Assembly: GCA_046351555.1 (NCBI GenBank)
Contig: JAXLYI010000007.1
Location: 62,001-126,000 of the forward strand
Reading direction: 5' to 3'
Origin: CAISKJ01 sp046351555
GTDB lineage: Bacteria; Myxococcota_A; Polyangia; Polyangiales; Ga0077539
DNA length: 64,000 bases
Under the pieces are notes generated by a model. It had not been told where the DNA came from. It made no database searches and worked only from the letters and a program-made list of their open reading frames with translations. This document shows, in pieces, positions 1 to 8,166 of the stretch. Within the stretch, counting starts at the first letter, position 1. Every line of letters begins with the position of its first letter. A program made the position numbers and the translations under genes.

Positions 1-246
1 CTGCGGCATCACCTGCCCGTCGGGCGCGCCGCGCTGCATGCTCGCCACCAGGTACTGCTCGGCCCGCACCAGGTCGCCCGACCGCGCGAGCTGCATCCCC
101 GCGTCGAAGAGCTGCTGGCCCGACACGCCGGCCATCGGGTCGGTGGTGGGCGCGGTCGGGGCGCCCTGCCGCGAGGCGCAGCCCCCGAGCGCGATGAGCG
201 CCGCGAGGGAGGCCGTGGCGAGCAGCGGGGGGACGGGGTGTGACAC
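1..246 (-). CDS. Envelope lipoprotein, C-terminus beyond the left edge
   Basis: Only the first 82 codons lie in the window, reading leftward from a GTG at 246. The product opens with a lipoprotein signal: a hydrophobic stretch ending in ALIALGGC, so lipidation is expected at Cys23, followed by an Ala/Pro/Thr linker. The remainder (VSGQQLFDAGMQLARSGDL, then RAEQYLVASMQRG) has the small/large residue spacing of a TPR helix pair. It is therefore probably a TPR-type lipoprotein, but no family can be named from this fragment. It is transcribed divergently from the SulP gene. Confidence 0.7.
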   Translation of the reverse strand, partial: MSHPVPPLLATASLAALIALGGCASRQGAPTAPTTDPMAGVSGQQLFDAGMQLARSGDLVRAEQYLVASMQRGAPDGQVMPQ

Positions 247-339
247 AGCGACGGCGCGTTTATACACCAGCAACAGCCCGGGGTGGCAGATCACCGCCCA
301 CCCCCCGAGATCCGGGAGCTTCGGGGCTGCGGCCGCCCG

Positions 340-387
340 CCGCACGGGGGCGGCCCCCCACCGCACGCGTCGGCGCCCTGCCGCACG
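340..387. repeat. Three phased CCGCACG direct repeats
   Basis: CCGCACG occurs at 340-346, 361-367 and 381-387, that is at 21- and 20-bp intervals (two helical turns), inside the 211-bp divergent gap between the lipoprotein and SulP genes. Phased repeats in such a place suggest a regulator binding one DNA face. The same half-site occurs in the palindromes at 30807-30854 and 32934-32972. No protein can be assigned. Confidence 0.4.
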
Positions 388-457
388 CGCACGGCGCGTC
401 TTTGCGCGGGGTACGCGCCTTGCGACGGAGGGGCCTCTCACCAGGAGTCGACGAACC

Positions 458-1990
458 ATGACGGCCGAAGCCACCGCGGGCGCGCCCCCCGCCGCCCCTC
501 CCGCAGACACCGCGGGGCCCCTCCCCCACGAGGCCCCGCGGGGGGGCTTCGGGCGCGACCTGCTCGCGTCCTTCGTGGTCTTCCTGGTGGCGCTGCCGCT
601 CTCGATGGGGATCGCGCTGGCCTCCGGGGCGCCGATCCTCTCGGGGCTCGTCTCCGCGGTGATCGGCGGCGTGGTGGTGGGGATGCTGGCGGGCGCGCCC
701 CTCCAGGTGAGCGGCCCGGCGGCGGGGCTGGTGGTGCTGGTGTTCGGCTTCATCCGGGAGTTCAGCTTCCCGGTGGTGTGCGCGATCACCGCGGCGGCGG
801 GGCTGATCCAGGTGCTCTTCGGGGTCGCGCGGGTGGCCTCGGCGGCGCTGGCGATCTCGCCCGCGGTGATCCACGCGATGCTCGCGGGCATCGGGGTGCA
901 GATCACCCTCGGGCAGCTCCACGTGGTGCTCGGCGACGCGCCCGAGAGCTCGGCGCTGCGCAACCTCGCCGCGCTGCCCGGCCAGGTCGCCGACCTCCAC
1001 GGCGGCGCCACCTTCCTCGGCCTCCTCTCCATGGCCGTCGTCCTCGTCTGGAACCACCTCCCCTCCAAGCGCCTCCGCGCCGTGCCCGCGCCGCTGGTCG
1101 CGGTGGGCCTCGCGACGCTGCTCTCCGTGGCGTTCTCGATCGACGCGCCGCGCGTCCGCCTGCCCGCGAGCCTCACGGCGGCCTTCCAGCTCCCGCACCT
1201 CCCGGAGGCTTCGAAGCTCGGGGCCGCGCTGCTCGCCGCGGCGACGCTCGCCCTCGTCGCCAGCGCCGAGTCGCTGCTCTGCGCGGTGGCCACCGACAAG
1301 CTCCACGGCGGCCCGCGCGCCGACCTCGACCGCGAGCTCGCGGCGCAGGGCGTGGGCAACGTGCTGGCGGGCCTCGTCGGGGGGCTGCCGGTGACGGGGG
1401 TGATCGTGCGGTCGAGCGCCAACATCAACGCCGGGGCGCGCTCGCGGTGGTCGAGCGTGATGCACGGGCTGTGGGTGGCGGTGTTCGTCTCGCTGCTCGG
1501 CCCGCTGCTCACGCGGATCCCGCTCTCGGTGCTCGCGGGCCTGCTGGTGGTGATCGGGGTCAACCTGGTCAACGTCAAGCACATCCGCGAGGTGGTGAAG
1601 CACGGCGAGGGGCCGGTGTACTTCGCGACGCTGTTCGGGGTGGTGTTCATCAACCTGCTGGCGGGCATCGGGATCGGCGTGGCGCTCGCGGCCGTGATGC
1701 TGCTGCGCAAGCTCACGCGGGTGGCGGTGGACGTCGAGTCGCGGGGCGAGCGCGTCCACGTGGTGGTGCGCGGCGCGCTGAGCTTCGTCGGCGTGCCGAA
1801 GCTCACCGAGGCGCTGGCGAAGGTGCCCGCGGGCGCGTCGGTCGACGTCGACCTCGACGTCGAGATGATCGACCACGCGGCCTTCGAAGCGCTCCACAGC
1901 TGGCGCCTCGGCCACGAGAAGGCCGGGGGCAAGGTCGACATGGACCAGCTCCACGAGGCCTGGGCGCCGCGCGCCGCCCCCGCGACCTGA
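458..1990 (+). CDS. SulP (SLC26-type) anion transporter
   Basis: Inner-membrane transporter of 510 residues for an inorganic anion. After a Pro/Ala-rich cytosolic N-terminus (about 32 residues) come roughly ten to twelve hydrophobic segments with the SulP hallmarks VALPLSMGIALASGAP, a helix with QVSGPAAGLVVLVFGF, and GGLPVTGVIVRSSANINAG. The last 80 or so residues form a short, degenerate STAS-like tail. The ATG at 458 follows AGGAG (443-447). SulP proteins carry sulfate or bicarbonate; the substrate cannot be read from the sequence, and no carbonic anhydrase gene lies nearby. The next gene starts 32 bp downstream. Confidence 0.9.
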   Translation: MTAEATAGAPPAAPPADTAGPLPHEAPRGGFGRDLLASFVVFLVALPLSMGIALASGAPILSGLVSAVIGGVVVGMLAGAPLQVSGPAAGLVVLVFGFIREFSFPVVCAITAAAGLIQVLFGVARVASAALAISPAVIHAMLAGIGVQITLGQLHVVLGDAPESSALRNLAALPGQVADLHGGATFLGLLSMAVVLVWNHLPSKRLRAVPAPLVAVGLATLLSVAFSIDAPRVRLPASLTAAFQLPHLPEASKLGAALLAAATLALVASAESLLCAVATDKLHGGPRADLDRELAAQGVGNVLAGLVGGLPVTGVIVRSSANINAGARSRWSSVMHGLWVAVFVSLLGPLLTRIPLSVLAGLLVVIGVNLVNVKHIREVVKHGEGPVYFATLFGVVFINLLAGIGIGVALAAVMLLRKLTRVAVDVESRGERVHVVVRGALSFVGVPKLTEALAKVPAGASVDVDLDVEMIDHAAFEALHSWRLGHEKAGGKVDMDQLHEAWAPRAAPAT

Positions 1991-2022
1991 CGCGCCGCGG
2001 TACCCTCCGGCGCGCCGCCGCC

Positions 2023-3399
2023 GTGCCCGACCCCGCGCCCCCCGACGAAGCGTCCCTCTCCCCCGCGCTCGTCGCGCTGGCGGCGCTCGTCGTGGCGGCC
2101 TCGCCGTGGCCCTCGGACTGGGACGGCGTCGGCTTCGCGCGCGCCGTCGACGTCTTCGACCTCGCCCGCTGGCAGCCCCACGCGCCCGGCTACCCCGTGG
2201 TGGTCCTCGCCGCGCGCGCCGTCGACCGCCTCGCCCGCCAGCCCGCGTGGTCGTGCGCGGCGGTGTCGGCCGTTGGTGGCGCGCTCGTCGTCGCCGCGGT
2301 GGCGCGGTGGCGCGGGCTCGGCGCGTGGTCGCTCGCGGCCCTCGCCTCGCCGGTGCTCGTCTACGTGTGCACGCAGGCGCGCTCCGACGGCCTCGGCCTC
2401 GGCCTCGCGTCCCTCGCGCTCGCCGTCGGCCGCGGTGAGCCTTCGCCGTCGCGGTGCGCGCTCGCCGGGGCGTTCGCGTCGCTCGCGCTCGGGGCGCGGC
2501 CGGGCTACGCGGTGCTCGTCGCCACGATCGCCATCGCAGCGATGGTCGCGTGGGGCAAGTCACCGCGCGCGCGCGCGGCGGGGGCGGGGGCATTCCTCGG
2601 CACGAGCGTGCTCTGGGGCGCGTGGCTCCTGCGCGCGGCGGGCGGCTTCGCGCACTACCGCGAGGCGCTCGCGACGCAGGCCGCGGGGCACTTCCGCGCG
2701 TGGGGCGGCAGCGCGTGGACGGAGCCCGACCCCGCCGGCCGGCTCACCGCTGCGGCGCGTTCGGTGGCGCTCGCGCTCGGGGCCGACGGCGGCTCGCTCG
2801 GGTGGACGCGCGTCGCGACGTGGTGCGGCCTCGCCGTCGTCGGTGCGCGCGCGCTCGGACGCCGTGAAGTCGCGTACGTCGCCGCCCTCGTCGCCCCCTA
2901 CACCCTCGTCGCCTTCGCCACGCAGAACCTCGCCCGCGAGCCGCGCCACCTGCTCCCCGCGGCGCTCGCGCTGATGGCGGTGGCGGCCCACGGGCTGCGC
3001 GCGTTGGCGACCACCCGCGTTCGAAGAGCGCTCGCAGCAACGCTGATCGTGGCGCTCGCGGCGCCCGCGCTGGAGACGGCGTGGGTCGGCCGCACGGAGC
3101 GCCCGCCCGCGGTGGCGTTGGGGGATTTCATCCGGGCGACGCCGCGGGCCGCGGTGTTCGGCGGGCGGAGCGCGCGGTCGGCGGCGTGGCGCGGCGCGGC
3201 GGCGTACGAGGCCGCGACGGGCGGCGAGGTGACCGTGACGCTCGAACGTCTCCCGCGGCTCCCAGCGCGCGTCTTCGTGACCGACGAGGTGCCGGGCGTG
3301 CGCGGGGCGACGTCCGTGGGGCGCTTCTGCCGCGCGGCGCCGTGGCGCGGGGGCGCCGAGTGCGTGGGGCTCGCCGAGCTGCCGCGCCGTGGGCGTTGA
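2023..3399 (+). CDS. GT-C-like multi-pass membrane glycosyltransferase
   Basis: A 458-residue protein of nearly continuous hydrophobic helices. The first outside loop contains SDWDGVGFARAV followed by QPHAPGYPVVVL. An acidic residue in loop one followed by H-x-P-x-Y-P is the usual signature of lipid-phosphate-sugar-dependent GT-C enzymes (dolichyl/undecaprenyl-phosphate mannosyltransferase-like). The C-terminal 90 residues are a soluble extracytoplasmic part. GTG 2023 is the first start after the SulP stop, with TACCCT at 2001-2006 as a possible -10. The donor and acceptor are unknown; general polytopic membrane protein is the fallback. Confidence 0.65.
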   Translation: MPDPAPPDEASLSPALVALAALVVAASPWPSDWDGVGFARAVDVFDLARWQPHAPGYPVVVLAARAVDRLARQPAWSCAAVSAVGGALVVAAVARWRGLGAWSLAALASPVLVYVCTQARSDGLGLGLASLALAVGRGEPSPSRCALAGAFASLALGARPGYAVLVATIAIAAMVAWGKSPRARAAGAGAFLGTSVLWGAWLLRAAGGFAHYREALATQAAGHFRAWGGSAWTEPDPAGRLTAAARSVALALGADGGSLGWTRVATWCGLAVVGARALGRREVAYVAALVAPYTLVAFATQNLAREPRHLLPAALALMAVAAHGLRALATTRVRRALAATLIVALAAPALETAWVGRTERPPAVALGDFIRATPRAAVFGGRSARSAAWRGAAAYEAATGGEVTVTLERLPRLPARVFVTDEVPGVRGATSVGRFCRAAPWRGGAECVGLAELPRRGR

Positions 3400-3433
3400 C
3401 CGGGCGGGGCGCGGCGTGCGATCGGTGTCGGCC

Positions 3434-4402
3434 ATGACGGCAGTGACGCGAGGACGAGACGGCCTGTACCCCGAGCTCCCGGCGCGACGGACGGGGCGCC
3501 TCGCGGTGTCGCCCGTGCACGAGATCTACTGGGAGGAGTCGGGCAACCCCGAGGGCAAGCCGGTGATCTTCCTGCACGGCGGCCCCGGCGGCGGGAGCGA
3601 CGCGAAGTACCGCCGCTTCTTCCACCCCGAGCGCTACCGGATCGTTCAGTTCGACCAGCGCGGCTGCGGGCAGAGCACGCCGCACGCGAGCCTGGAGGAC
3701 AACACCACCTGGTCGCTGGTCGCCGACATCGAGCGCCTCCGCGACATGCTCGAGATCGAGCGGTGGATGGTGTTCGGCGGCTCGTGGGGCTCGACGCTCG
3801 CGCTGGCCTACGCCGAGGCGCACCCGGCCCGCGTCACCGAGCTCGTGCTCCGCGGCATCTTCCTGCTGCGCCGCCAGGAGGTGGAGTGGTTCTACCAGCG
3901 CGGGGCGAGCGCGCTCTTCCCGGACGCGTGGGAGGAGTACCTCGCGCCCATCCCCGAGGCCGAGCGGGGCGACCTGCTGCACGCCTACCACAAGCGCCTG
4001 ACGGGCCACGACGCGGCCGAGCGCCGCCGCTGCGCGGTCGCCTGGAGCGTGTGGGAGGGCTCCACCAGCCGGCTCATCGTCGACCCCGACATGCAGCGGC
4101 GGATGGCGCAGGACGAGTTCGCCGACGCCTTCGCGCGGATCGAGTGCCACTACTTCGTCAACCGCGGCTTCCTCCGCACCGACGCGCAGCTCCTGGAGGA
4201 CGCGGTGCGCATCCGGCACATCCCCGGGGTGATCGTGCAGGGCCGCTACGACGTGGTGTGCCCGATGGAGAGCGCGTGGGCGCTGCACCGCGCGTGGCCC
4301 GAGGCGAAGCTGGTGGTGGTGCCCGACGCGGGCCACTCGGCGCTCGAGCCGGGCATCACCCGCGCGCTCGTCGACGCCACCGACCGCTTCGCGGGGCTGT
4401 AG
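3434..4402 (+). CDS. pip: Prolyl iminopeptidase (alpha/beta hydrolase, S33)
   Basis: Cytosolic aminopeptidase releasing N-terminal proline. The 322-residue length is normal for the family. Visible motifs: oxyanion-hole HGGPGGGSD, strand DQRGCGQS, nucleophile elbow GGSWGSTLAL (Ser117), acid in GRYDVVCP (Asp273) and DAGHS (His301), all spaced as in the S33 family. The glutamates in ESGNPEG and WEG, used to recognise the free amino terminus, are also present. It starts at ATG 3434, 34 bp after the membrane protein gene, and may be read with it. Confidence 0.93.
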   Translation: MTAVTRGRDGLYPELPARRTGRLAVSPVHEIYWEESGNPEGKPVIFLHGGPGGGSDAKYRRFFHPERYRIVQFDQRGCGQSTPHASLEDNTTWSLVADIERLRDMLEIERWMVFGGSWGSTLALAYAEAHPARVTELVLRGIFLLRRQEVEWFYQRGASALFPDAWEEYLAPIPEAERGDLLHAYHKRLTGHDAAERRRCAVAWSVWEGSTSRLIVDPDMQRRMAQDEFADAFARIECHYFVNRGFLRTDAQLLEDAVRIRHIPGVIVQGRYDVVCPMESAWALHRAWPEAKLVVVPDAGHSALEPGITRALVDATDRFAGL

Positions 4403-4410
4403 GGGCGGGA

Positions 4411-4416
4411 TATCAT
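4411..4416 (+). promoter_or_regulatory. Probable -10 box of a leaderless gene
   Basis: TATCAT lies exactly 8 bp before the GTG at 4425. A start about 7 nt after the box would put the mRNA 5' end at the start codon. The same 8-bp spacing is seen at 22149 and 42889. Confidence 0.4.
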
Positions 4417-4424
4417 CCCGCGCC

Positions 4425-5990
4425 GTGACCCCCCTCCGCGCCTCCATCGCCCTCGCGCTCTCGCTCGCCCCCGCCCTCGCCGCCGCGCAGACCGCGACGA
4501 CGTGCGACTCCTGCGCGTCGTGCACGCAGGCGCTCGCCGCCGACGGCGCCGACGTGAAGCTCGCCGGCGACCTCCCGCTCCGCGGCGCCGGCCCGTGCGT
4601 CGTCGTGCACGGCGCGAACGCGCGGCTCGACGGCGGGCAGCACGTGATCCTCGCGCAGCCCGCGGGGGGCGTCGGGGTGCGCGTCGAGGGGGCGGGCGCG
4701 GTCGTGCGCAACCTCCGCGTGACGGGCGCGGCGACGGGCGTCGCGGTGGCCGCCGCCGACGTGACGCTCTACCAGGTGGTGACCGAGGCGCGGGGCGTCG
4801 GCGTGCGCGTCGAGGCCGCGCCGGGCGTCCGCCTCGACCGCGTTCGGACCACGGGCGGGCGCGTCGGCGTCTCCTTCGGCGCGTCGGACGACGGCGCGTG
4901 CCCCGCGGGCGCGTCGGTGCGAAGCCCCGGCGCCGTGGTGGTGGGGAGCACCTTCGAACGCGCGGGCGTCGGCCTCGCGGCCTGCGATGCGCGCCCGGTG
5001 CTCACCGGCAACACCGCGCGGGGCAACGGCGTGGGCGTCGCGCTCGGCGACCCGGCGGCGTCGAACGCCCCGCACGGCGGCGCCCCGTGGGACCCGTGCG
5101 TGTGCGGCACCGCGCTCGACCGGCTGCGCCCCGGGCAGCTCGCGATGTTCAGCTCGGGGTGCGGCGGGTGCACGGTGCACGAGGGGTGGATGCCCTCGCT
5201 GCGCCGCCGCGGCGTCGAGGTTCGCGTGCGCGAGAACGGGCGCGGCACCGAAGAGCAGCAGCGGCGCTTCGATGCCTGGGCGTGGCGTTGCGCCACCGGC
5301 GTGATGGACGCGATCGGCATCCCCGGCTGCGTCCCCAACTACACGTGCGCCGCGACGGGCCACGCGGTGAAGCGCCGCCGCGGCGAGGCCGAGCTCGTGG
5401 TCGACCCGCAGCTCAGCGGCGAGGACGACGTCTTCGCGCTCGCCCGCACCTGCGCCGACGCCGCGCGGGGCCGCTACGTCGCCGGCGCCCGCTGCGTCGC
5501 GCAGGCCCTCGCCGACAACACCTTCTGCGGCAACCGCACGCGCGACCTCCGCGTCGCCGGCGACGCCGCGCGGTGGGGCGGCGTCCGCAACCGCTGCGCC
5601 ACGGCGGAGGGCTGGTCGGAGGCGGGCCGCGAGGGCTGCACCGCGGGCTGCGACGGTGCGCCGATGCCCGCGCCCGAGCCCGCGCCGCTGGAGCCGACGC
5701 CCGCTGCGCCCGCTGCGCCTGCGGTGCCGACGGCCGCGCCCGCCGCGACGCCGACGCCCGCTGCGCCGCCCGCGCCCGCGGCGAGCGCGCCGGCGACGAA
5801 CGCGGGAGGGGGCGACGGGGCCGCTGTGGGTGATGGGCGGCTTCATGGCGATGCACTGGTGGCGGCGGGGCTCCTGCACGCGCAAGCGGTGAGGCGCGAG
5901 GCTGACCACGGTCGCTCCGGCGGTACCGACGGAGGCACGCAGATGGGATCGCGCGAGGGCGTGGGCTGGGTGACGAAGGAGATGACGTGA
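4425..5990 (+). CDS. Secreted parallel beta-helix protein with Pro/Ala linker; 3' end probably frameshifted
   Basis: Begins with a Sec signal peptide (LALSLAPALAAAQ). Residues about 30-200 show right-handed parallel beta-helix periodicity (VRNLRVTGAATGVAVAAAD, then VLTGNTARGNGVGVALGD), as in pectate-lyase-like surface proteins. A Cys-rich domain (200-400) and a low-complexity Pro/Ala/Thr linker (410-465) follow. Read as it stands, the frame ends at 5990 in an unconvincing tail overlapping the next start. One base away, the frame ending at 5892 gives GPLWVMGGFMAMHWW plus RRGSCTRKR, a plausible short membrane anchor. A one-base slip in the G-rich tract near 5805-5822 is therefore likely. Function unknown. 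Confidence 0.7.
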   Translation: MTPLRASIALALSLAPALAAAQTATTCDSCASCTQALAADGADVKLAGDLPLRGAGPCVVVHGANARLDGGQHVILAQPAGGVGVRVEGAGAVVRNLRVTGAATGVAVAAADVTLYQVVTEARGVGVRVEAAPGVRLDRVRTTGGRVGVSFGASDDGACPAGASVRSPGAVVVGSTFERAGVGLAACDARPVLTGNTARGNGVGVALGDPAASNAPHGGAPWDPCVCGTALDRLRPGQLAMFSSGCGGCTVHEGWMPSLRRRGVEVRVRENGRGTEEQQRRFDAWAWRCATGVMDAIGIPGCVPNYTCAATGHAVKRRRGEAELVVDPQLSGEDDVFALARTCADAARGRYVAGARCVAQALADNTFCGNRTRDLRVAGDAARWGGVRNRCATAEGWSEAGREGCTAGCDGAPMPAPEPAPLEPTPAAPAAPAVPTAAPAATPTPAAPPAPAASAPATNAGGGDGAAVGDGRLHGDALVAAGLLHAQAVRREADHGRSGGTDGGTQMGSREGVGWVTKEMT

Positions 5991-6841
5991 AGAAGACCAG
6001 AGGCCCCGCCTTCCTTCGCTTCGTCATTCCGATCCTCGACACGCTCAAGGAACTCGGCGCGTCAGGCACCGCGGGAGAGGTGGCGGAGCGGGTTATCGAG
6101 CGCTGCAAGATCTCCAACAAGGAGCAGGACGAGACGACCTCCAACGGTCAGTCGCGCGTCCGTAACCAGATCGCTTGGGCGCGCTTCTACCTCGTGAAAG
6201 CCGACCTCGTGGATGCGTCGCAGCGCGGCGTCTGGAGTCTGACGCCGAAGGGGCGCTCGGCGAAGCTCGACGAGGACGGCGTACTCTCGCTGTTCAAGCG
6301 GGTTCAAGCGCAGTTCAAGTCGGCGGGCGAGGAAGACGAGCCGTCGGCCGAGGGTGAGCCCGCGGAGCCGAAGCCGCTCGACTACCGCGCCGAACTCCTC
6401 GCGATGTTGCGATCACTTCCGCCGTCCGGGTTCGAACGTGTGTGCCAGCGCCTCCTGCGAGAGAGCGGCTTTCAGCAGGTCCACGTCACGGGACGTTCCG
6501 GGGATGGCGGCATCGACGGCCACGGGGTGCTGGAGATCAACCCTCTGGTGACCTTCAAGGTCCTCTTCCAGTGCAAGCGCTACAACGGCCGCGCGGTGAC
6601 GCCCGACCAGGTGCGTGACTTTCGGGGCGCCATGGCGGGTCGCGCCGACAAGGGGCTCATCCTGACCACGACGACGTTCACGACGGACGCGCGGAAGGAG
6701 GCCACGCGCGACGGAGTGCCTCCGATCGAACTCGTGGACTGGGAGAAGCTCGTCGCCATGTTCGAGCGCGCCGGCCTCGGGCTGCGCCCCGTGAAGACTT
6801 ACGAGATCAACCCTGACTTCTTCGAGGAGTTCAAGGCGTAG
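5987..6841 (+). CDS. mrr: Mrr-type restriction endonuclease (type IV-like)
   Basis: Predicted nuclease of 284 residues that would cut modified foreign DNA. The N-terminal 95 residues match the winged-helix Mrr_N region (ends SQRGVWSLTPKGR); an acidic linker follows. The C-terminal Mrr catalytic domain shows GFERVCQRLLRESGF, then GDGGIDGHG (Asp177) and FQCKRYN (Gln195-x-Lys197), the D...QxK form of the PD-(D/E)XK site. The GTG start at 5987 has AAGGAG just upstream. Codons are less GC-biased than in neighbouring genes, which fits horizontal acquisition. It heads a three-gene nuclease patch. Confidence 0.9.
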   Translation: MKKTRGPAFLRFVIPILDTLKELGASGTAGEVAERVIERCKISNKEQDETTSNGQSRVRNQIAWARFYLVKADLVDASQRGVWSLTPKGRSAKLDEDGVLSLFKRVQAQFKSAGEEDEPSAEGEPAEPKPLDYRAELLAMLRSLPPSGFERVCQRLLRESGFQQVHVTGRSGDGGIDGHGVLEINPLVTFKVLFQCKRYNGRAVTPDQVRDFRGAMAGRADKGLILTTTTFTTDARKEATRDGVPPIELVDWEKLVAMFERAGLGLRPVKTYEINPDFFEEFKA

Positions 6842-6892
6842 GCGCGGCGAGCCCCGCGGACGCGAGGCGATCATCATCGACGAGGATTCCAC

Positions 6893-7108
6893 ATGGGCAA
6901 ACACACGCTCGAACAACTTGATCAGGTACTCGCCGCCATCGGGAGGGACCTCGCCCCCCGGGCGGAGGAGCTCGCGCGCAAGAGCTCGGACGGCACGCTC
7001 ACGGACGACGAGCGCAGGGAGTACGCCGAGCTGGTGCGGCTGAACGACACGCTCAGCCTCCTGCGGCTCCAGACCGAGGAGTTCTGGGCGATGCGCGCGG
7101 CGTCGTGA
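6893..7108 (+). CDS. Small helical protein paired with HNH nuclease
   Basis: A 71-residue, charged, probably all-helical protein (MGKHTLEQLDQVLAAIGRDL and so on) with no membrane segment. Its stop overlaps the GTG of the HNH gene by 4 nt (GTGA), so the two are translationally coupled. Small proteins of this kind often precede HNH genes in other bacteria. An antitoxin-like or accessory role is an inference from position; no function is established. Confidence 0.7.
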   Translation: MGKHTLEQLDQVLAAIGRDLAPRAEELARKSSDGTLTDDERREYAELVRLNDTLSLLRLQTEEFWAMRAAS

Positions 7109-7512
7109 GCGTCACGGACGACGTGCGCGAGCTGGTGCGGCGGCGCGCTCGCGGGCTCTGCGAGTACTGCCGCCTGCCGCAGGCTGCTTCGATCATCCCA
7201 CACCAGGTCGACCACATCATCGGGCGGCAGCACAGGGGCGCGGACGACGAGGCAAACCTCTGCCTGTGCTGCATCCGTTGCAACCTCAAGAAGGGTCCCA
7301 ACATCGCCTCGATCGATCCCGAAACGGGGCTCGTCGTCGCGCTGTTTCACCCCAGGCGGCACGTCTGGCGAGAGCACTTCTCCGTCGCTTCCGACGGGAC
7401 GCTCATGGGATCGACGCCCGAAGGGAAGGCCACCGTGCTGCTCCTCGAGATGAACGACGCCGAACGCGTGCGACTGCGCGTGCAGTTGCTGCGGCGCGGC
7501 CGGTATCCGTGA
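7105..7512 (+). CDS. HNH endonuclease
   Basis: A 135-residue nuclease with a complete HNH zinc-finger fold: CEYC, then VDHIIGRQHRGADD, NLCLCC and IRCNLKKG. The two C-x2-C pairs bind zinc and the D-H...N...H residues form the beta-beta-alpha-metal site. The C-terminal third (FHPRRHVWREHF onward) matches the extension of the family usually annotated simply as HNH endonuclease. It is the last gene of the Mrr/small-protein/HNH group and ends facing the hairpin at 7528-7556. Confidence 0.9.
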   Translation: MSVTDDVRELVRRRARGLCEYCRLPQAASIIPHQVDHIIGRQHRGADDEANLCLCCIRCNLKKGPNIASIDPETGLVVALFHPRRHVWREHFSVASDGTLMGSTPEGKATVLLLEMNDAERVRLRVQLLRRGRYP

Positions 7513-7527
7513 GCCGCCCCTCCCCCC

Positions 7528-7556
7528 GGCTCACCGCCCCGCGGCGGCGGTGAGCC
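7528..7556. terminator. 11-bp stem hairpin between convergent genes
   Basis: GGCTCACCGCC (7528-7538) and GGCGGTGAGCC (7546-7556) form a perfect 11-bp stem with a 7-nt loop, lying exactly where the HNH gene and the minus-strand operon converge. It contains the stop codon of the TPR gene. There is no T tract, which is normal for terminators in such GC-rich DNA; it may work in both directions. Confidence 0.6.
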
Positions 7557-8166
7557 CTGCCGTGGCGTTCGCGTCGTCGGGGCTCACCGCCAGCACCGCG
7601 CGGAAGGCCTCCGCCGCGTCGCTCCGGTGGTTGAGCCGGAGCTCGCACCAGCCCACGCCGGTGAGCATCTCGAGGTCGCCCGGGTAGCGCGCGAGGACGG
7701 CCTGGTATGCCCTCTTCGCCGCGTCGAAGCGCCCGAGGTTGTAGAGCGCGAGCGCCAGCCGCCGGCTCGCCAGGTAGTTGTCCTCGTCCATCCGCAGCAC
7801 CTCGCGGGCGGCGGTCTCGGCGTCCTGCCAGCGGCGCAGCGCGAGCAGCGGGAGCAGCTCACCGACGCGCGGCTCGATCGCGCTCCGCGAGAGCTGCGAG
7901 GCCTGGCGGTACGAGGCGACCGCGTCGTCGAAGCGGCCGGCCTGGTAGAGCAGCCACGCGCGGCGCAGCGCGTAGAGGTACGTCCGCTGCGCGTCGGCCG
8001 GGAGCGACTCCATCGCCGCGAGCGCGCCGCGCGTGTCGCCCTGCGCCTCGAGCGCGTAGGAGCGGCGCCACACCTCGGGGTTGGCCTCGGCGCGAGGGGC
8101 CGCGGCGGCGAGGGCGAGCGTGAAGGCCAGGGCGAAGGGGCGGACGTCAGACACGGGCTTGTTCAT
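7531..8166 (-). CDS. Periplasmic TPR protein, last gene of the PqqD/ATP-grasp operon
   Basis: A 211-residue exported protein: signal peptide FALAFTLALAAAAPRAEA, then about five TPR units filling the rest (for example RTYLYALRRAWLLYQAGRF, LASRRLALALYNLGRFDAA). There is no enzymatic motif, so a scaffold or partner role is likely. Its ATG lies 20 nt inside the end of the UT-M23 gene, which indicates co-translation. Its repeat region resembles the TPR half of the outer-membrane protein at the other end of the operon, so the two may interact or be related. Confidence 0.85.
   Translation of the reverse strand: MNKPVSDVRPFALAFTLALAAAAPRAEANPEVWRRSYALEAQGDTRGALAAMESLPADAQRTYLYALRRAWLLYQAGRFDDAVASYRQASQLSRSAIEPRVGELLPLLALRRWQDAETAAREVLRMDEDNYLASRRLALALYNLGRFDAAKRAYQAVLARYPGDLEMLTGVGWCELRLNHRSDAAEAFRAVLAVSPDDANATAGLTAAAGR

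Noticed and set aside
458..1990. SulP transporter as part of a bicarbonate/carbonic anhydrase operon
   Set aside because: No carbonic anhydrase or carbon-fixation gene nearby; the substrate is left open.
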